A DNA stretch of 53,210 bases from assembly GCA_913052165.1 (NCBI GenBank), contig CAJXEC010000005.1, positions 1 to 53,210 on the forward strand, written 5' to 3'. Position numbers and translations under genes: made by a program. This document shows, piece by piece, positions 28,791-38,488 of this stretch. The DNA is from an uncultured Rhodospirillaceae bacterium. GTDB lineage: Bacteria > Pseudomonadota > Alphaproteobacteria > MPNO01 > UBA2964. Numbering within the stretch: position 1 is the stretch's first letter; every line of letters starts with the position of its first letter. The notes under the pieces were generated by a model. It saw nothing but the letters and a program-made list of their open reading frames with translations, was not told where the DNA came from and did no database searches.

Positions 28791-29808
28791 TGACCTAGTT
28801 GGTTTTCTATCAAGCGATTAAGAACTCGCCGGACCTGAAAAAGCGCGCTGTCTGCCGCGAGATCTACCCGGGGAATTGTGTTGGTATAACGTTCTTTTTG
28901 AGCCTCCAAGATAACCAGGTCTTCGTGAAAAGTTTCAACGGATTGTTCACAAATTAATTTTTCTTGATCTTCCGTAAGCGCTCCCTTTTCGTGCACAGTT
29001 GTCCAGAAATAATGAGTTTTGGAGTCAGTTTCCGGAGTCGCAATGTGCAGTGTGCGACGGTCAAGCATTAAATTATCTCTCGCTGCATTCGTCATCCCAG
29101 CGCCGGCTTTGGCGACCCCAACCGTAAGGGCCATGAAACTAGGTGGCGTGAAATCAACAATCTGCCATCTATCAACTTTGCCCTCATGACCGAGTGCTTT
29201 AATATGGGCCGGCGCAGGATCAAATGTCTTGCAATATTCTGAAAAGCCTAACGTGATCGGGATTGTCACGTTCTTTAGTCTGCTCGTCTGTCGCCTCAAG
29301 TCCCGCGGCCCCGATGGTGTTTTTGTGGGACCAGGGTACGTAGGTAAAATCCATAAGATTATTGACCAAAAGCTGCCAGGAGCACTCTGCATAAAATTGA
29401 GCTTGCATATTGGTCCATCCCTCAAGCGAAAGTTCATGGTGGATGTAATGGGGAGTATTCAGTGCTTTGTCGGGATCGCCAACAAAAATGCGAATGTAAT
29501 TTTGATCTTCGAGTGTTGGATAGCACCTAACGCCGGCGTCTGAGGGGATGTTTCTGACTGGGTATTTCTATCAACCGTCCTTGCGCGTCGAATTTGAGTC
29601 CGTGATAACGGCAACGAAGATCGTCGCCTTCGATCGTGCCAAGGGATAATTTGGTCTACCTATGACAGCACCTGTCCTCAAGGGCGATCGGCGCGCTATC
29701 GGTTTTTCTGTAAAAAACGATCGGTTCTCCGCAGATCGTGCGACCGAGTGGTTCTTGGGTGAGTTCTTTTGACAAGGCTGCGACATACCATCGATCTCTC
29801 AAAAACAT
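28787..29808 (-). pseudogene. Rieske non-heme iron oxygenase (VanA-like aromatic oxygenase) pseudogene with a nonsense codon and two frameshifts
   Basis: Three-frame reading: MFLRDRWYVAALSKELTQEPLGRTICGEPIVFYRKTDSAPIALEDRCCHR*TKLSLGTIEGDDLRCRYHGLKFDAQGRL (stop at 29656-29658), then VRCYPTLEDQNYIRIFVGDPDKALNTPHYIHHELSLEGWTNMQAQFYAECSWQLLVNNLMDFTYVPWSHKNTIG in a second frame, then EYCKTFDPAPAHIKAL...DRWQIVDFTPPSFMALTVG in a third. Confidence 0.9.
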
Positions 29809-29859
29809 TTTGATCCCCGGTAAGTCAATGTATAACGAGAAGAATTACTGCTCCCAAAC

Positions 29860-31284
29860 TTAATTGGGTAAAACATCACCAAATTTCTCCCGAATACGCT
29901 TTTCTAGGGCATCGCTATTGCGTGCTACAATTGGAAAAGTATCCCTGCGTTTAAACGGCTTACATGCGTCGACTACAACACGAGAATTGCGTGGGTCTTC
30001 GTGACTATAACTCATAGGGTCTAAGTGTGTGCTCCAGCAGCCGTTCAATATGTCTACCCCTTCGCGAGGATCACAGCGGGTACACATCGACCATAGAACA
30101 TCATTCATATTTGCCGGGTCGATGTCATCATCAACAACTATGACCCATCGATTTGCATATGCCCCAGCGTGGCATTGAGATGCCACCAAGCCCGCTTGTT
30201 TTGCATGGCCCCCATACATTTGCTTTATTGATACCGTCAACCACATCCGACTTCCGCCCGCCTCGTGCGCCCATACTCCTCTCACCTCGGGAATTCCGGC
30301 GGCCTCCAATTGGTTCCAAACGGCTCCGCATCGATAGGTGCCACGATAAAATGTATCATCATTCGGCGGCACAGCAGGAATGGCGCCCATCAGAATTGGG
30401 TCGTTACGATGCATAAAAGTCTCTATTCGGATTGCTGGTTGTTTCGTAGTGCCGCCAGCATAATATCCGGTCCATTCACCCAAAGGCCCTTCGGTGACTC
30501 GGTCATCGGGGTGGATAAAGCCTTCGAATGCAATTTCAGCATTGGCGGGCACGGGAAGCCCAGTTTTCGGCATGTTGATCACTTCAACCCCCTCGCCGAG
30601 TAAACCTCCAGCCATGTCGTATTCATTTTTGCCGTAGGGTACCTCTAAGCCTGCAACCATAAACAGAGAGGGATGCATACCCGCTACCACAGCAATCGGA
30701 CACGGTTCTCCGCGATCATGGTACTTACTTCTGAGAATATCGCCATGTTTGCCCTTTGAGGTCATCAGTGATGCTACATTGCTCTCGTGAGCTTGAACTC
30801 TGTAGGCACCGTAATTAATCCAGCCCGTATCGGGGTCTCGCATGATCACCATACATGCAGTACCAATAAAATAACCGCCGTCCAGTTCATGCCATTTTGG
30901 GGTCGGTATTTTGGTGATATCGACGTCTTTTCCTTCATAGACATTGTCGAGCAGTGGACCGCCATTAACTTCAACCGGCGGAATTGAAGTCTGGTTTTTC
31001 ATGTAGTTACGCCAGTAGTCTACAAGCTCGACTTCGGTTTTATTAACGTCTTCGCCAAGGGCGAGGTTTACTCGGGGGACAGCTGTCAGAATATTCGCGA
31101 GTACTCTATAGCCTTTGGGATAGCCGGGGATTTCATCGAACATGACAGCGGGATTGGTCATTTGGCGCATGTAGATATCCACAAGGGCACCAATTTCTTC
31201 CTCTCGTTCAACACCTGTAAAATGTTGAACTTGTCCATTCGCCTCTAGATCAGAAATCCAATCGCGTAAATCCTTATTGGCCAT
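29860..31284 (-). CDS. UbiD family (prenylated-FMN) decarboxylase, copy 2
   Basis: DPDTGWINYGAYRVQ, EGPLGEWTGYYAGG, VRGVWAHEAGGSRMW, VIVVDDDIDPANMNDVLWSMCTRCDP. Clear paralog of 16822-18291. Confidence 0.94.
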   Translation of the reverse strand: MANKDLRDWISDLEANGQVQHFTGVEREEEIGALVDIYMRQMTNPAVMFDEIPGYPKGYRVLANILTAVPRVNLALGEDVNKTEVELVDYWRNYMKNQTSIPPVEVNGGPLLDNVYEGKDVDITKIPTPKWHELDGGYFIGTACMVIMRDPDTGWINYGAYRVQAHESNVASLMTSKGKHGDILRSKYHDRGEPCPIAVVAGMHPSLFMVAGLEVPYGKNEYDMAGGLLGEGVEVINMPKTGLPVPANAEIAFEGFIHPDDRVTEGPLGEWTGYYAGGTTKQPAIRIETFMHRNDPILMGAIPAVPPNDDTFYRGTYRCGAVWNQLEAAGIPEVRGVWAHEAGGSRMWLTVSIKQMYGGHAKQAGLVASQCHAGAYANRWVIVVDDDIDPANMNDVLWSMCTRCDPREGVDILNGCWSTHLDPMSYSHEDPRNSRVVVDACKPFKRRDTFPIVARNSDALEKRIREKFGDVLPN

Positions 31285-31306
31285 GTGTAAGCTTCTCCAA
31301 AAGTTC

Positions 31307-33625
31307 TTAATTTTGGCTCTTGATGATTTCTTTGAGCCTTTGCGGTGATACAGGGATTTGTTTTACCGCGCCCGGTATACCAATCGCGTCATCTATAGCG
31401 CTTGCAATTGCTGCCGCTGCGCCGGTAATGCCGGCCTCGCCAGCACCTTTTATCCCTATTGGAGTACGAATAGAGGGGAAATCCTCAGTAAGAAGGATTT
31501 CTGGCTTGGGCACCTCATGCATAGTTGGGATAAGATAGTCAGCGAAGGTAACGGAAAGAGGTTGTCCCTCAGCATCATAACAAAACTCCTCAAAAAGAGA
31601 TCCCCCAAGTCCCTGAGCTAACCCTCCGACAAGTTGTCCATCCACAAGCATTGGGTTAATGGATCTGCCTATGTCATACGCGATGAAATATTTTTCAATT
31701 TCGACACCACCTGTCTCGGGGTCAACCTTCACGACGCAAATATGGTGCCCATAAGGGTAGGTTTGATGATCAATATTAAACCATTCTTCGGCTGCAAGGT
31801 AAGGCACCTTCTTCCCGCGTTCTTTTGCAGTCGGCAGTAAGGCTTCTGCTATTTCTCCTAAGCTGAGAGACGGACCTTCCGAATTGCTTTTCTGATGAAC
31901 AACGCCGCGAGATATTGTTAGATCTTCCGCGCGCATTTGAAGAAGCTCCGCAGCTGTCTCCAGCGCTTTCTTTCTTACCGCTAAAGCTGTCGCATTTACC
32001 GCACTACCTGTAAGAACACTTGCACGCGATGCGTGAGCACCGACACCATAGTCAATACGGTCTGTGCGGCCATGAACAACATTTATGTTTCGATAATCAG
32101 CTCCAAGCGCATCTGCACAAATTTGGGCCATTGCTGTCTCAAATCCTTGCCCAAGAGACGCACCTCCTGTGACAACTTCGATGTGCCCCGTTGTGTCGAC
32201 GAAGATTTTTGCCCCATCGGATGGCCCAAGCCCACTTTTTTCGAAAAACATAGAGAGACCAACCCCCACCATTTCCCCTTTGGACCGGCGATTAGCCAAC
32301 TCGGCTTTCAAATCGTCCCATCTTACAGCGTCTAAGCCCTGATCTAAAAGGCCTGCGTAGTCACCAGGATCGTGTTCAACAGAGTCTCCAAGGACATCAA
32401 GATCTCGCCCGTAGGGCATTTCCTCAAGGGAAATCAAGTTACGACGCCGAACAGAAACTGGATCTATATCCATCTCGTGCGCAATTTTATCCATCAGCCG
32501 CTCGCGGACAAATGTCGACTCGAAGCGACCTGGCGATCTGTATGTCGCCGCGGGTGTCTTATTCGTTAATCTGAAATGGCAAATTGAGCGGTAGTTGGGT
32601 ATTCTGTAGGGCCCGGGCAAAGTACCAGTCGTCATATTAGCTACCCTGGTTCCATGCGTCCTGATATAGCCACCCTGATCGAGAAATAACTCGTCATCGA
32701 TCGCTATTACTTCTCCATCTTCTGCGACCGCTGCTTTGCAGATATGACGTTGCTGTCTGGAGTGGTTTGCGGCCATCAAATTTTCTTGTCGGTCCTCTAT
32801 CCATTTGACAGGGCGATCAAGGCGCATGGCCGCGACACAAACTAATACATCCTCGGGGTAAAGCTCACCCCGTATCCCAAATCCACCACCGGTGTGCCCT
32901 TCGAATAAATGAACTCCCGAAGATGGCCTATTCAGCATGCGACATATAGTATCTCTATTTCGATGTGGAACTTTCGCAGCCCCATACAACTCTAATACGT
33001 CCCGTGCTGCATCGTAGCGCCCGATGGCCCCCCGCGTTTCCAGGGGGACTCCCGAGTGGCGACCGACTTGGACGTCAACTTCCACAATCTTGAATGCCTC
33101 AGAGAATGATTTTTCTATATCACCGTAACCTTGTTCCACAAGCGCGGCTTCGGTTGTGTAGCCCTCTTTGAAGGCTTGGGGTGGGTCATCTGCGTTAATA
33201 AGAACCTCCAATGGTTCAATATCAAGCGTGACAAGCTCTGCTGCATCCTCTGCAATATATGGGTCCTCGGCAAATACCGCGGCGACCGGGTCACCAACAT
33301 ACCTTACTCGATCTCTTGCAAGCGGATATTGCCTGAAAAGCGCGAGTGCAGGATTGCTCCCCTCACGAAAATCAATCGGTGGAACGTCTGCGATGTCGTC
33401 AGTTGTCCAGACTGCGATAACCCCGCTCAATGACGAGGCAGCCGCCTTATCTATTGATTTGATTTTCCCGTGGGCAAGTGGGCTCCTCACTATCCGCATG
33501 TGTATTTGACCAGGGAAATTGATATCATCCGCGTAACGACCTTTGCCAGTGATCAGAGGCGGATCTTCGAGTCGAGGCACCGAGTCGCCTAGGTGTCCGA
33601 GGAGTTCGTTCGTATCTGTGCTCAT
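31307..33625 (-). CDS. Xanthine dehydrogenase family molybdopterin-binding subunit, copy 3
   Basis: GDSVPRLEDPPLITGKGRYADDI, HTGGGFGIRGELYPEDVL, TYRSPGRFESTFVRERL, GIKGAGEAGITGA. Confidence 0.94.
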   Translation of the reverse strand: MSTDTNELLGHLGDSVPRLEDPPLITGKGRYADDINFPGQIHMRIVRSPLAHGKIKSIDKAAASSLSGVIAVWTTDDIADVPPIDFREGSNPALALFRQYPLARDRVRYVGDPVAAVFAEDPYIAEDAAELVTLDIEPLEVLINADDPPQAFKEGYTTEAALVEQGYGDIEKSFSEAFKIVEVDVQVGRHSGVPLETRGAIGRYDAARDVLELYGAAKVPHRNRDTICRMLNRPSSGVHLFEGHTGGGFGIRGELYPEDVLVCVAAMRLDRPVKWIEDRQENLMAANHSRQQRHICKAAVAEDGEVIAIDDELFLDQGGYIRTHGTRVANMTTGTLPGPYRIPNYRSICHFRLTNKTPAATYRSPGRFESTFVRERLMDKIAHEMDIDPVSVRRRNLISLEEMPYGRDLDVLGDSVEHDPGDYAGLLDQGLDAVRWDDLKAELANRRSKGEMVGVGLSMFFEKSGLGPSDGAKIFVDTTGHIEVVTGGASLGQGFETAMAQICADALGADYRNINVVHGRTDRIDYGVGAHASRASVLTGSAVNATALAVRKKALETAAELLQMRAEDLTISRGVVHQKSNSEGPSLSLGEIAEALLPTAKERGKKVPYLAAEEWFNIDHQTYPYGHHICVVKVDPETGGVEIEKYFIAYDIGRSINPMLVDGQLVGGLAQGLGGSLFEEFCYDAEGQPLSVTFADYLIPTMHEVPKPEILLTEDFPSIRTPIGIKGAGEAGITGAAAAIASAIDDAIGIPGAVKQIPVSPQRLKEIIKSQN

Positions 33626-33764
33626 AGTGTATAGATAGCCTGTTTCAGGCCATCAGAAAAGCCATGCAGACCCAAAACCTATTCTTCAGTTTTTACAACT
33701 CTTTAAATTTTTGATAAGGGCACCTAAGTTAAAGCCAAAACCATGATTTTCAAGGAATTTCAAA

Positions 33765-36107
33765 ATGCCTGACGGTAAACTTTTTGGGAAAGATATTAAA
33801 CGGCTAGAAGATCCAGTCCTATTACGAGGCGAAGCTCATTTCGCAGATGATATTTGTTTGCCAGAAATGGCTCACGCCTGCTTTGTCCGAAGCCCTTTCG
33901 CACACGCATTAGTGAAAGGAATAAATAGCTCTGCAGCAGAGGAGATTGAGGGGGTAATTGCCGTTGTAACCCTCGCTGATTTGCGTCCCCAACTTCTAAG
34001 CGAGCTGCTTGTTGTTGGGCTTCCCAGCCCCAGTTACCGACAGCACAGTGATCGTCCGGTGCTCGCGTTTGAGGAGGTTTCTTATGTTGGTGAACCGGTT
34101 GCTGTAGTGGTTGCGAGGTCTCGCCATATTGCGGAGGACGCCGCCGCAATAGTTGATGTCGATTACGAAGCCTTGCCAGCGATTAGTGACTGCAAGAAGG
34201 CCCTCGAAGATGGTAGTCCGACTGCTCGAGCGGGTGCTCCGCATAACCTCATGGCGGAGTTCCTGCAAGAATACGGGGATGTAGACGCGGCGTTTTCAAA
34301 TTCACCGCACGTTTTCAAGGAGTCCCTTTTGGTTCATCGAGGTGGCAGTCACTCCATAGAGTGTCGGGGTTGCGTGGCTCGCTACGAGGATATTACAGAT
34401 GAGCTAACTCTTTGGACCTCTCATCAAATGCCACACTCGTTGATGCGGACCTTTGTTGAAATCACGGGTTTAGATGAGAACAAAGTGAGAATTGTAACTC
34501 CTCATGTGGGTGGCGGTTTCGGCCCAAAACTGGTCGTCTACCAGGAAGATGTTAGCCTTTTATTGGCCTCAAAACTTCTAAAACTTCCAATTAAATGGAT
34601 AGAGGACCGTCGCGAGCATTTTACCAATACCACGCAGGAGCGTGATCAGTATTGGGATGTCGAAATTGCAGTTGATGAAGAGGGCTTAATTCAAGGAGTT
34701 CGTGGTGGAGTGATCCACGATCACGGTGCTTACACCGCGAGGGGGGTTAACCTGCCTTATAATGCAGCAGAGACGATCCCGCTCGCATACGAAATTAAAA
34801 ATTTCAAAATGGCAGTGCGTGTTGCACTGACAAACAAGGTGCCAGTGACGCCTGTGCGTGGTGCGGGTCATCCGCAGGGAGTTTTTGTGATGGAGCGATT
34901 ACTGGACCGTGCGGCGAGGGAATTAAACATAGACAGAGCAGAAATTCGACGACGCAACCTTATTCCCGGCGACCAAATGCCCTATGAGAAGCAGCTCAAG
35001 ACCCGAGGGGGGATGCCGGTTTTGCTAGACTCTGGAAATTATCCTAAATGCCAGGCGATCGCTGAGGAAGCTGCAGACTGGGCAGGTTTTCCTGCCCGTC
35101 AAAAGGCCGCTCTAGCAAATGGGCGTTACCTCGGCATCGGTCTGTCTAACTTTGTAAAAGGCACTGGCCGAGGTCCCTTCGAGCAGGTAACGGTGCGAAT
35201 TGGCCCCTCAGGCAAAGTGCATGTTTACACCGGTGGGGTAAATATTGGACAGGGTACACATACAATGTTGGCCCAAATTGTCGGTGAGCAGCTTGGGGCA
35301 GATATGAATAACGTCACCCTGGTTGGTGGTGATACACATGCGACTGCGCTTGGAATTGGCACCTCAAATAGCCGGCTCGCTGTGGTGGCGGGGACCTCCG
35401 CACACGTTGCAGCGGTAAAAGTTCGCGAAAAAGCGTTGAAAGTCGCCTCACAGTTATTAGAAGCTTCTCAGGAGGACCTAGAGATTATCGACGGCGACGT
35501 GGTAGTGAGGGGTACGGATATGCGAATTTCACTCGGCGATGTCGCCAATGCGGTTGCCGGTACCCCAGGTTATGCGCTGCCCGAGGGTACTGAGCCAGGG
35601 TTGGAGGCTACTGAAAATGTGGTTCTCGATAATCTCGCCTTTGCAAATGGGACCAATGTAATTGAGGTAGAAGTTGATCCTGATACAGGAGGGGTGAAAA
35701 TTTTGAAGTTCATTCTCGCTCACGACAGCGGTGTTATAATCAATCCAATGATGGCCGATGGCCAAATTTTCGGGAGCGCGGCTCACGGGATCGGAAACTC
35801 CCTTTTTGAATGGATGGGTTACGATGATGATGCAAATCCCGTTACCACAAATTTTGGCGAATATCTTTTGGTAACGGCTACCGAGATGCCTCATGTTCAA
35901 GTTATCCATCATGAGTCTCCATCACCTTTGAACCCATTAGGCGTGAAAGGTGTGGGAGAATGCGGGGTTGTCCCCACACCAGCAGCGGTTATCTCTGCCG
36001 TTGAAAATGCTTTGCAGCCGTTTGGTGCGCGTTTTAGTAAAGCCCCTGTGAGCCCATCCGAAATTATTGGCATGATTAAACAGGGGCGGATGCAGGGTGC
36101 CGCATAA
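33765..36107 (+). CDS. Xanthine dehydrogenase family molybdopterin-binding subunit, copy 4
   Basis: GKDIKRLEDPVLLRGEAHFADDI, HVGGGFGPKLVVYQEDV, VRGAGHPQGVFVMERLLD, GVKGVGECGVVPTP. Confidence 0.94.
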   Translation: MPDGKLFGKDIKRLEDPVLLRGEAHFADDICLPEMAHACFVRSPFAHALVKGINSSAAEEIEGVIAVVTLADLRPQLLSELLVVGLPSPSYRQHSDRPVLAFEEVSYVGEPVAVVVARSRHIAEDAAAIVDVDYEALPAISDCKKALEDGSPTARAGAPHNLMAEFLQEYGDVDAAFSNSPHVFKESLLVHRGGSHSIECRGCVARYEDITDELTLWTSHQMPHSLMRTFVEITGLDENKVRIVTPHVGGGFGPKLVVYQEDVSLLLASKLLKLPIKWIEDRREHFTNTTQERDQYWDVEIAVDEEGLIQGVRGGVIHDHGAYTARGVNLPYNAAETIPLAYEIKNFKMAVRVALTNKVPVTPVRGAGHPQGVFVMERLLDRAARELNIDRAEIRRRNLIPGDQMPYEKQLKTRGGMPVLLDSGNYPKCQAIAEEAADWAGFPARQKAALANGRYLGIGLSNFVKGTGRGPFEQVTVRIGPSGKVHVYTGGVNIGQGTHTMLAQIVGEQLGADMNNVTLVGGDTHATALGIGTSNSRLAVVAGTSAHVAAVKVREKALKVASQLLEASQEDLEIIDGDVVVRGTDMRISLGDVANAVAGTPGYALPEGTEPGLEATENVVLDNLAFANGTNVIEVEVDPDTGGVKILKFILAHDSGVIINPMMADGQIFGSAAHGIGNSLFEWMGYDDDANPVTTNFGEYLLVTATEMPHVQVIHHESPSPLNPLGVKGVGECGVVPTPAAVISAVENALQPFGARFSKAPVSPSEIIGMIKQGRMQGAA

Positions 36108-36110
36108 TCT

Positions 36111-36995
36111 TTGCTGGTTCGCCTGGTGACCACCCGTTTCGATGACATTGGGGATCGCCTCAAAGCTTTTCGGCTCGGATCTGGCTTGGGCGCCGAGGAG
36201 GTTGCTGCCCGACTCGGAATCTCAAGGAGTGCACTTTATCGGTTTGAAAAAGGTGATCTCGTAAAAATAGAAACACTCGAGCGTTTGTCGCAATTATTGG
36301 ATGTTTCTATGCCCACTCTCATGGGCGTGGGAGTCGAGTACATTGGTTCCGCTGTGAGCTTTTTCGAGCGATTACGTCAAATAGAGGAGCAAAGCGAGCA
36401 TATAACTGTACTCGCGGGGTCTGTTTCGTATCTTTTGGCCTCTGGAAAATTTGATAATATTTTGCCCGAGGTATTGCAAGAGAGTCTCTCTGAAGAGACC
36501 GACTCGAGGCTTTCCGATCTATTAGGCATTCTTAGTGCAAGAAAAAAGGCTTACCAGCGTCGCCAGCCCGGGATTTTAAATTTAGTTTCCGGCGCAGAGA
36601 TTGAGAGATTTCTTAGGAATGGCCTCGTTGGCAATATAAGTTTACCGGCAAGCCTGCAGTCCGAGAGACGATTGGTGGCTCGAGCAGAGGCCATGCATTT
36701 AGCGGATTTGATGGAAAGTCAGCCCATCGGGATTCAAGTTGGGATTGTTCCCGGCACACTGCCGCATAATAGTTTCCAAATCTTTCGGCAGGTTGACCGT
36801 CGCTTATTGGCTTTGAGCCCATTTCGTTTGGGTGAACAACCTAATATTTCGGTGGGCATTGCGATGATTACTTCCGCTGAGGAAGCCTTAACGCTGCATC
36901 TTAAGATGGCTGAGGAAATGTGGAATAACGCAAAGAAAGGACCGGCAGGGGCCCAATACCTCAGGTCTCTCGTTGAAATCCATGGAACAGACTGA
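36111..36995 (+). CDS. XRE-family helix-turn-helix transcriptional regulator (TTG start)
   Basis: N-terminal HTH IGDRLKAFRLGSGLGAEEVAARLGISRSALYRFEKGDLVKIETLERLSQLLDVS. 3 bp after the preceding XDH-family gene. Confidence 0.88.
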   Translation: MLVRLVTTRFDDIGDRLKAFRLGSGLGAEEVAARLGISRSALYRFEKGDLVKIETLERLSQLLDVSMPTLMGVGVEYIGSAVSFFERLRQIEEQSEHITVLAGSVSYLLASGKFDNILPEVLQESLSEETDSRLSDLLGILSARKKAYQRRQPGILNLVSGAEIERFLRNGLVGNISLPASLQSERRLVARAEAMHLADLMESQPIGIQVGIVPGTLPHNSFQIFRQVDRRLLALSPFRLGEQPNISVGIAMITSAEEALTLHLKMAEEMWNNAKKGPAGAQYLRSLVEIHGTD

Positions 36996-37004
36996 AAGCT
37001 GCTT

Positions 37005-38396
37005 ATGGACGATTATCAAGAGAATGTTTTTGAAAAGCTCTCAAGGCTTGCGATGGATTCTCATAGGAATGGCGATACGAAAGAATCTATAAACTGGTGG
37101 CGGAAAGCCCTTGAGGAGAGTCCCCATCATTTGGGCGTGCAGCTGAATCTTGGAGCATTGTTGGCCCAAATCGGAGAATTTTCAGAAGCGTTGGCTCTTT
37201 TTGATAAGGTGGTCTCTAAGGCACCAGATCATGCTCTCGCACATATTAACAGAGCGGGGGTGCTTCGGGCACTCGGCGATAAAGAGCAAGCCTTGGCTGC
37301 TTACGATAAAGCAATTAATTGTGATCCATGTTCGGTAGAGGCAAAATGTGAGCGGAGCGAAGCTTTTTTGCATTGGGGTTTTTATGAAGAGGCATTGCAA
37401 GGTTTTAACGCGGTACTGGCAGAAAATTACAACCTCTATGCGGCTTTAAAAGGTCAGGCCCTTTCCGCTTTGGCCCTTGAAAATCACGATTTAGCCCTGA
37501 CCGCGTTCAGGAAAACGCAGGCGGCGAGAACACTGATCGCAAAAAATGAAATAAAGATATCCCGCTTAAAATTACGCCATGATCGGGAACAATTTCGTTG
37601 GCTTGAAAAATTCTCTGACCAGGTTTCGATATTTGATGAACTTGAAAATGAGTTGGTCTGGCCGGAAAATGAGAACGAACCCGTAGCTTTGCCATCCTCT
37701 TGGCGAACTAAAGTAGCCTCTTTTTTTAATTTGCCTGTTCACCTTGAAGAAGGGGAAATTGTCTCCAAACCATTGGCGCAGAACGCGCTAGAGAGTCTCA
37801 ATTCTTTCCATCTAAATAATGGTGTTTGCATAATCGATGATCTTCTAACCGAAGGTGCATTTTCGGGGCTAAGAAGTTACTTACTGAAAAGCACCATCTG
37901 GCGAGACTTCACTCACATTGATGGGTTTGTGGCGACCTATCTAGAAGATGGGTTGGCTTCACCTTTGTTACTACAAATCATAAAGGAGCTTCGCACCACG
38001 ACTGCCTTTTCCAATTTGCCTCTGGTACAAGGTTGGGCTTTCAAAGGGGTAACGAATAATAAACGAATTGGTCTGCACGCGGATGATGCGCGCTTATCCA
38101 TTAATTTCTGGATTACACCAGATACCGCCAACCTTAAGCCGGGGCGCGGTGGTCTAATCATTCACCGAAAGAGTCCGCCAAGTTCATGGTCAATGGATGA
38201 CTATAATAAGGATCAGGTTCCCATAGAGGAATGGGTAGCAGAAAATGATACTGATCCGATTGAAGTCCCTTATCAGGCCAATCGGGCAGTAATTTTTGAC
38301 TCGCGTCTGTTTCATGGTTCGGGCGAAGTTGAATTTATGGATAATTTTGAAAGCCATCGGATAAACCTCACACTCTTGTTTGGTTTCCCCCAATAA
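37005..38396 (+). CDS. TPR-repeat protein with C-terminal 2OG-Fe(II) oxygenase-like domain
   Basis: TPRs (GDTKESINWWRKALEESPHHLGVQLNLGALLAQIGEFSEALALFDKVVSKAPDHALAHINRAGVLRALGDKEQALAAYDKAINCDP). C-terminal HAD ... LFHGSGEV ... HRINLTLLFG matches HxD...H...R. Confidence 0.8.
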   Translation: MDDYQENVFEKLSRLAMDSHRNGDTKESINWWRKALEESPHHLGVQLNLGALLAQIGEFSEALALFDKVVSKAPDHALAHINRAGVLRALGDKEQALAAYDKAINCDPCSVEAKCERSEAFLHWGFYEEALQGFNAVLAENYNLYAALKGQALSALALENHDLALTAFRKTQAARTLIAKNEIKISRLKLRHDREQFRWLEKFSDQVSIFDELENELVWPENENEPVALPSSWRTKVASFFNLPVHLEEGEIVSKPLAQNALESLNSFHLNNGVCIIDDLLTEGAFSGLRSYLLKSTIWRDFTHIDGFVATYLEDGLASPLLLQIIKELRTTTAFSNLPLVQGWAFKGVTNNKRIGLHADDARLSINFWITPDTANLKPGRGGLIIHRKSPPSSWSMDDYNKDQVPIEEWVAENDTDPIEVPYQANRAVIFDSRLFHGSGEVEFMDNFESHRINLTLLFGFPQ

Positions 38397-38399
38397 TTC

Positions 38400-38443
38400 G
38401 ATTTGTTGTAATATTTTTGATACAAATCTTTATTTTTGTACAA
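38400..38443 (+). promoter_or_regulatory. AT-rich inverted repeats upstream of the PyrK-like gene (candidate operator/promoter region)
   Basis: GATTTGT (38400-38406) / ACAAATC (38422-38428), plus palindrome TTGTACAA (38436-38443). Confidence 0.3.
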
Positions 38444-38488
38444 TCCTCTGTTAGAAACATAAAAAATTCAAACAATAGAGGGTTAAAA

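Noticed and set aside
30131-30603. ORFs overlapping UbiD copy 2 on both strands
   Set aside because: Shadow ORFs of a well-conserved UbiD frame.
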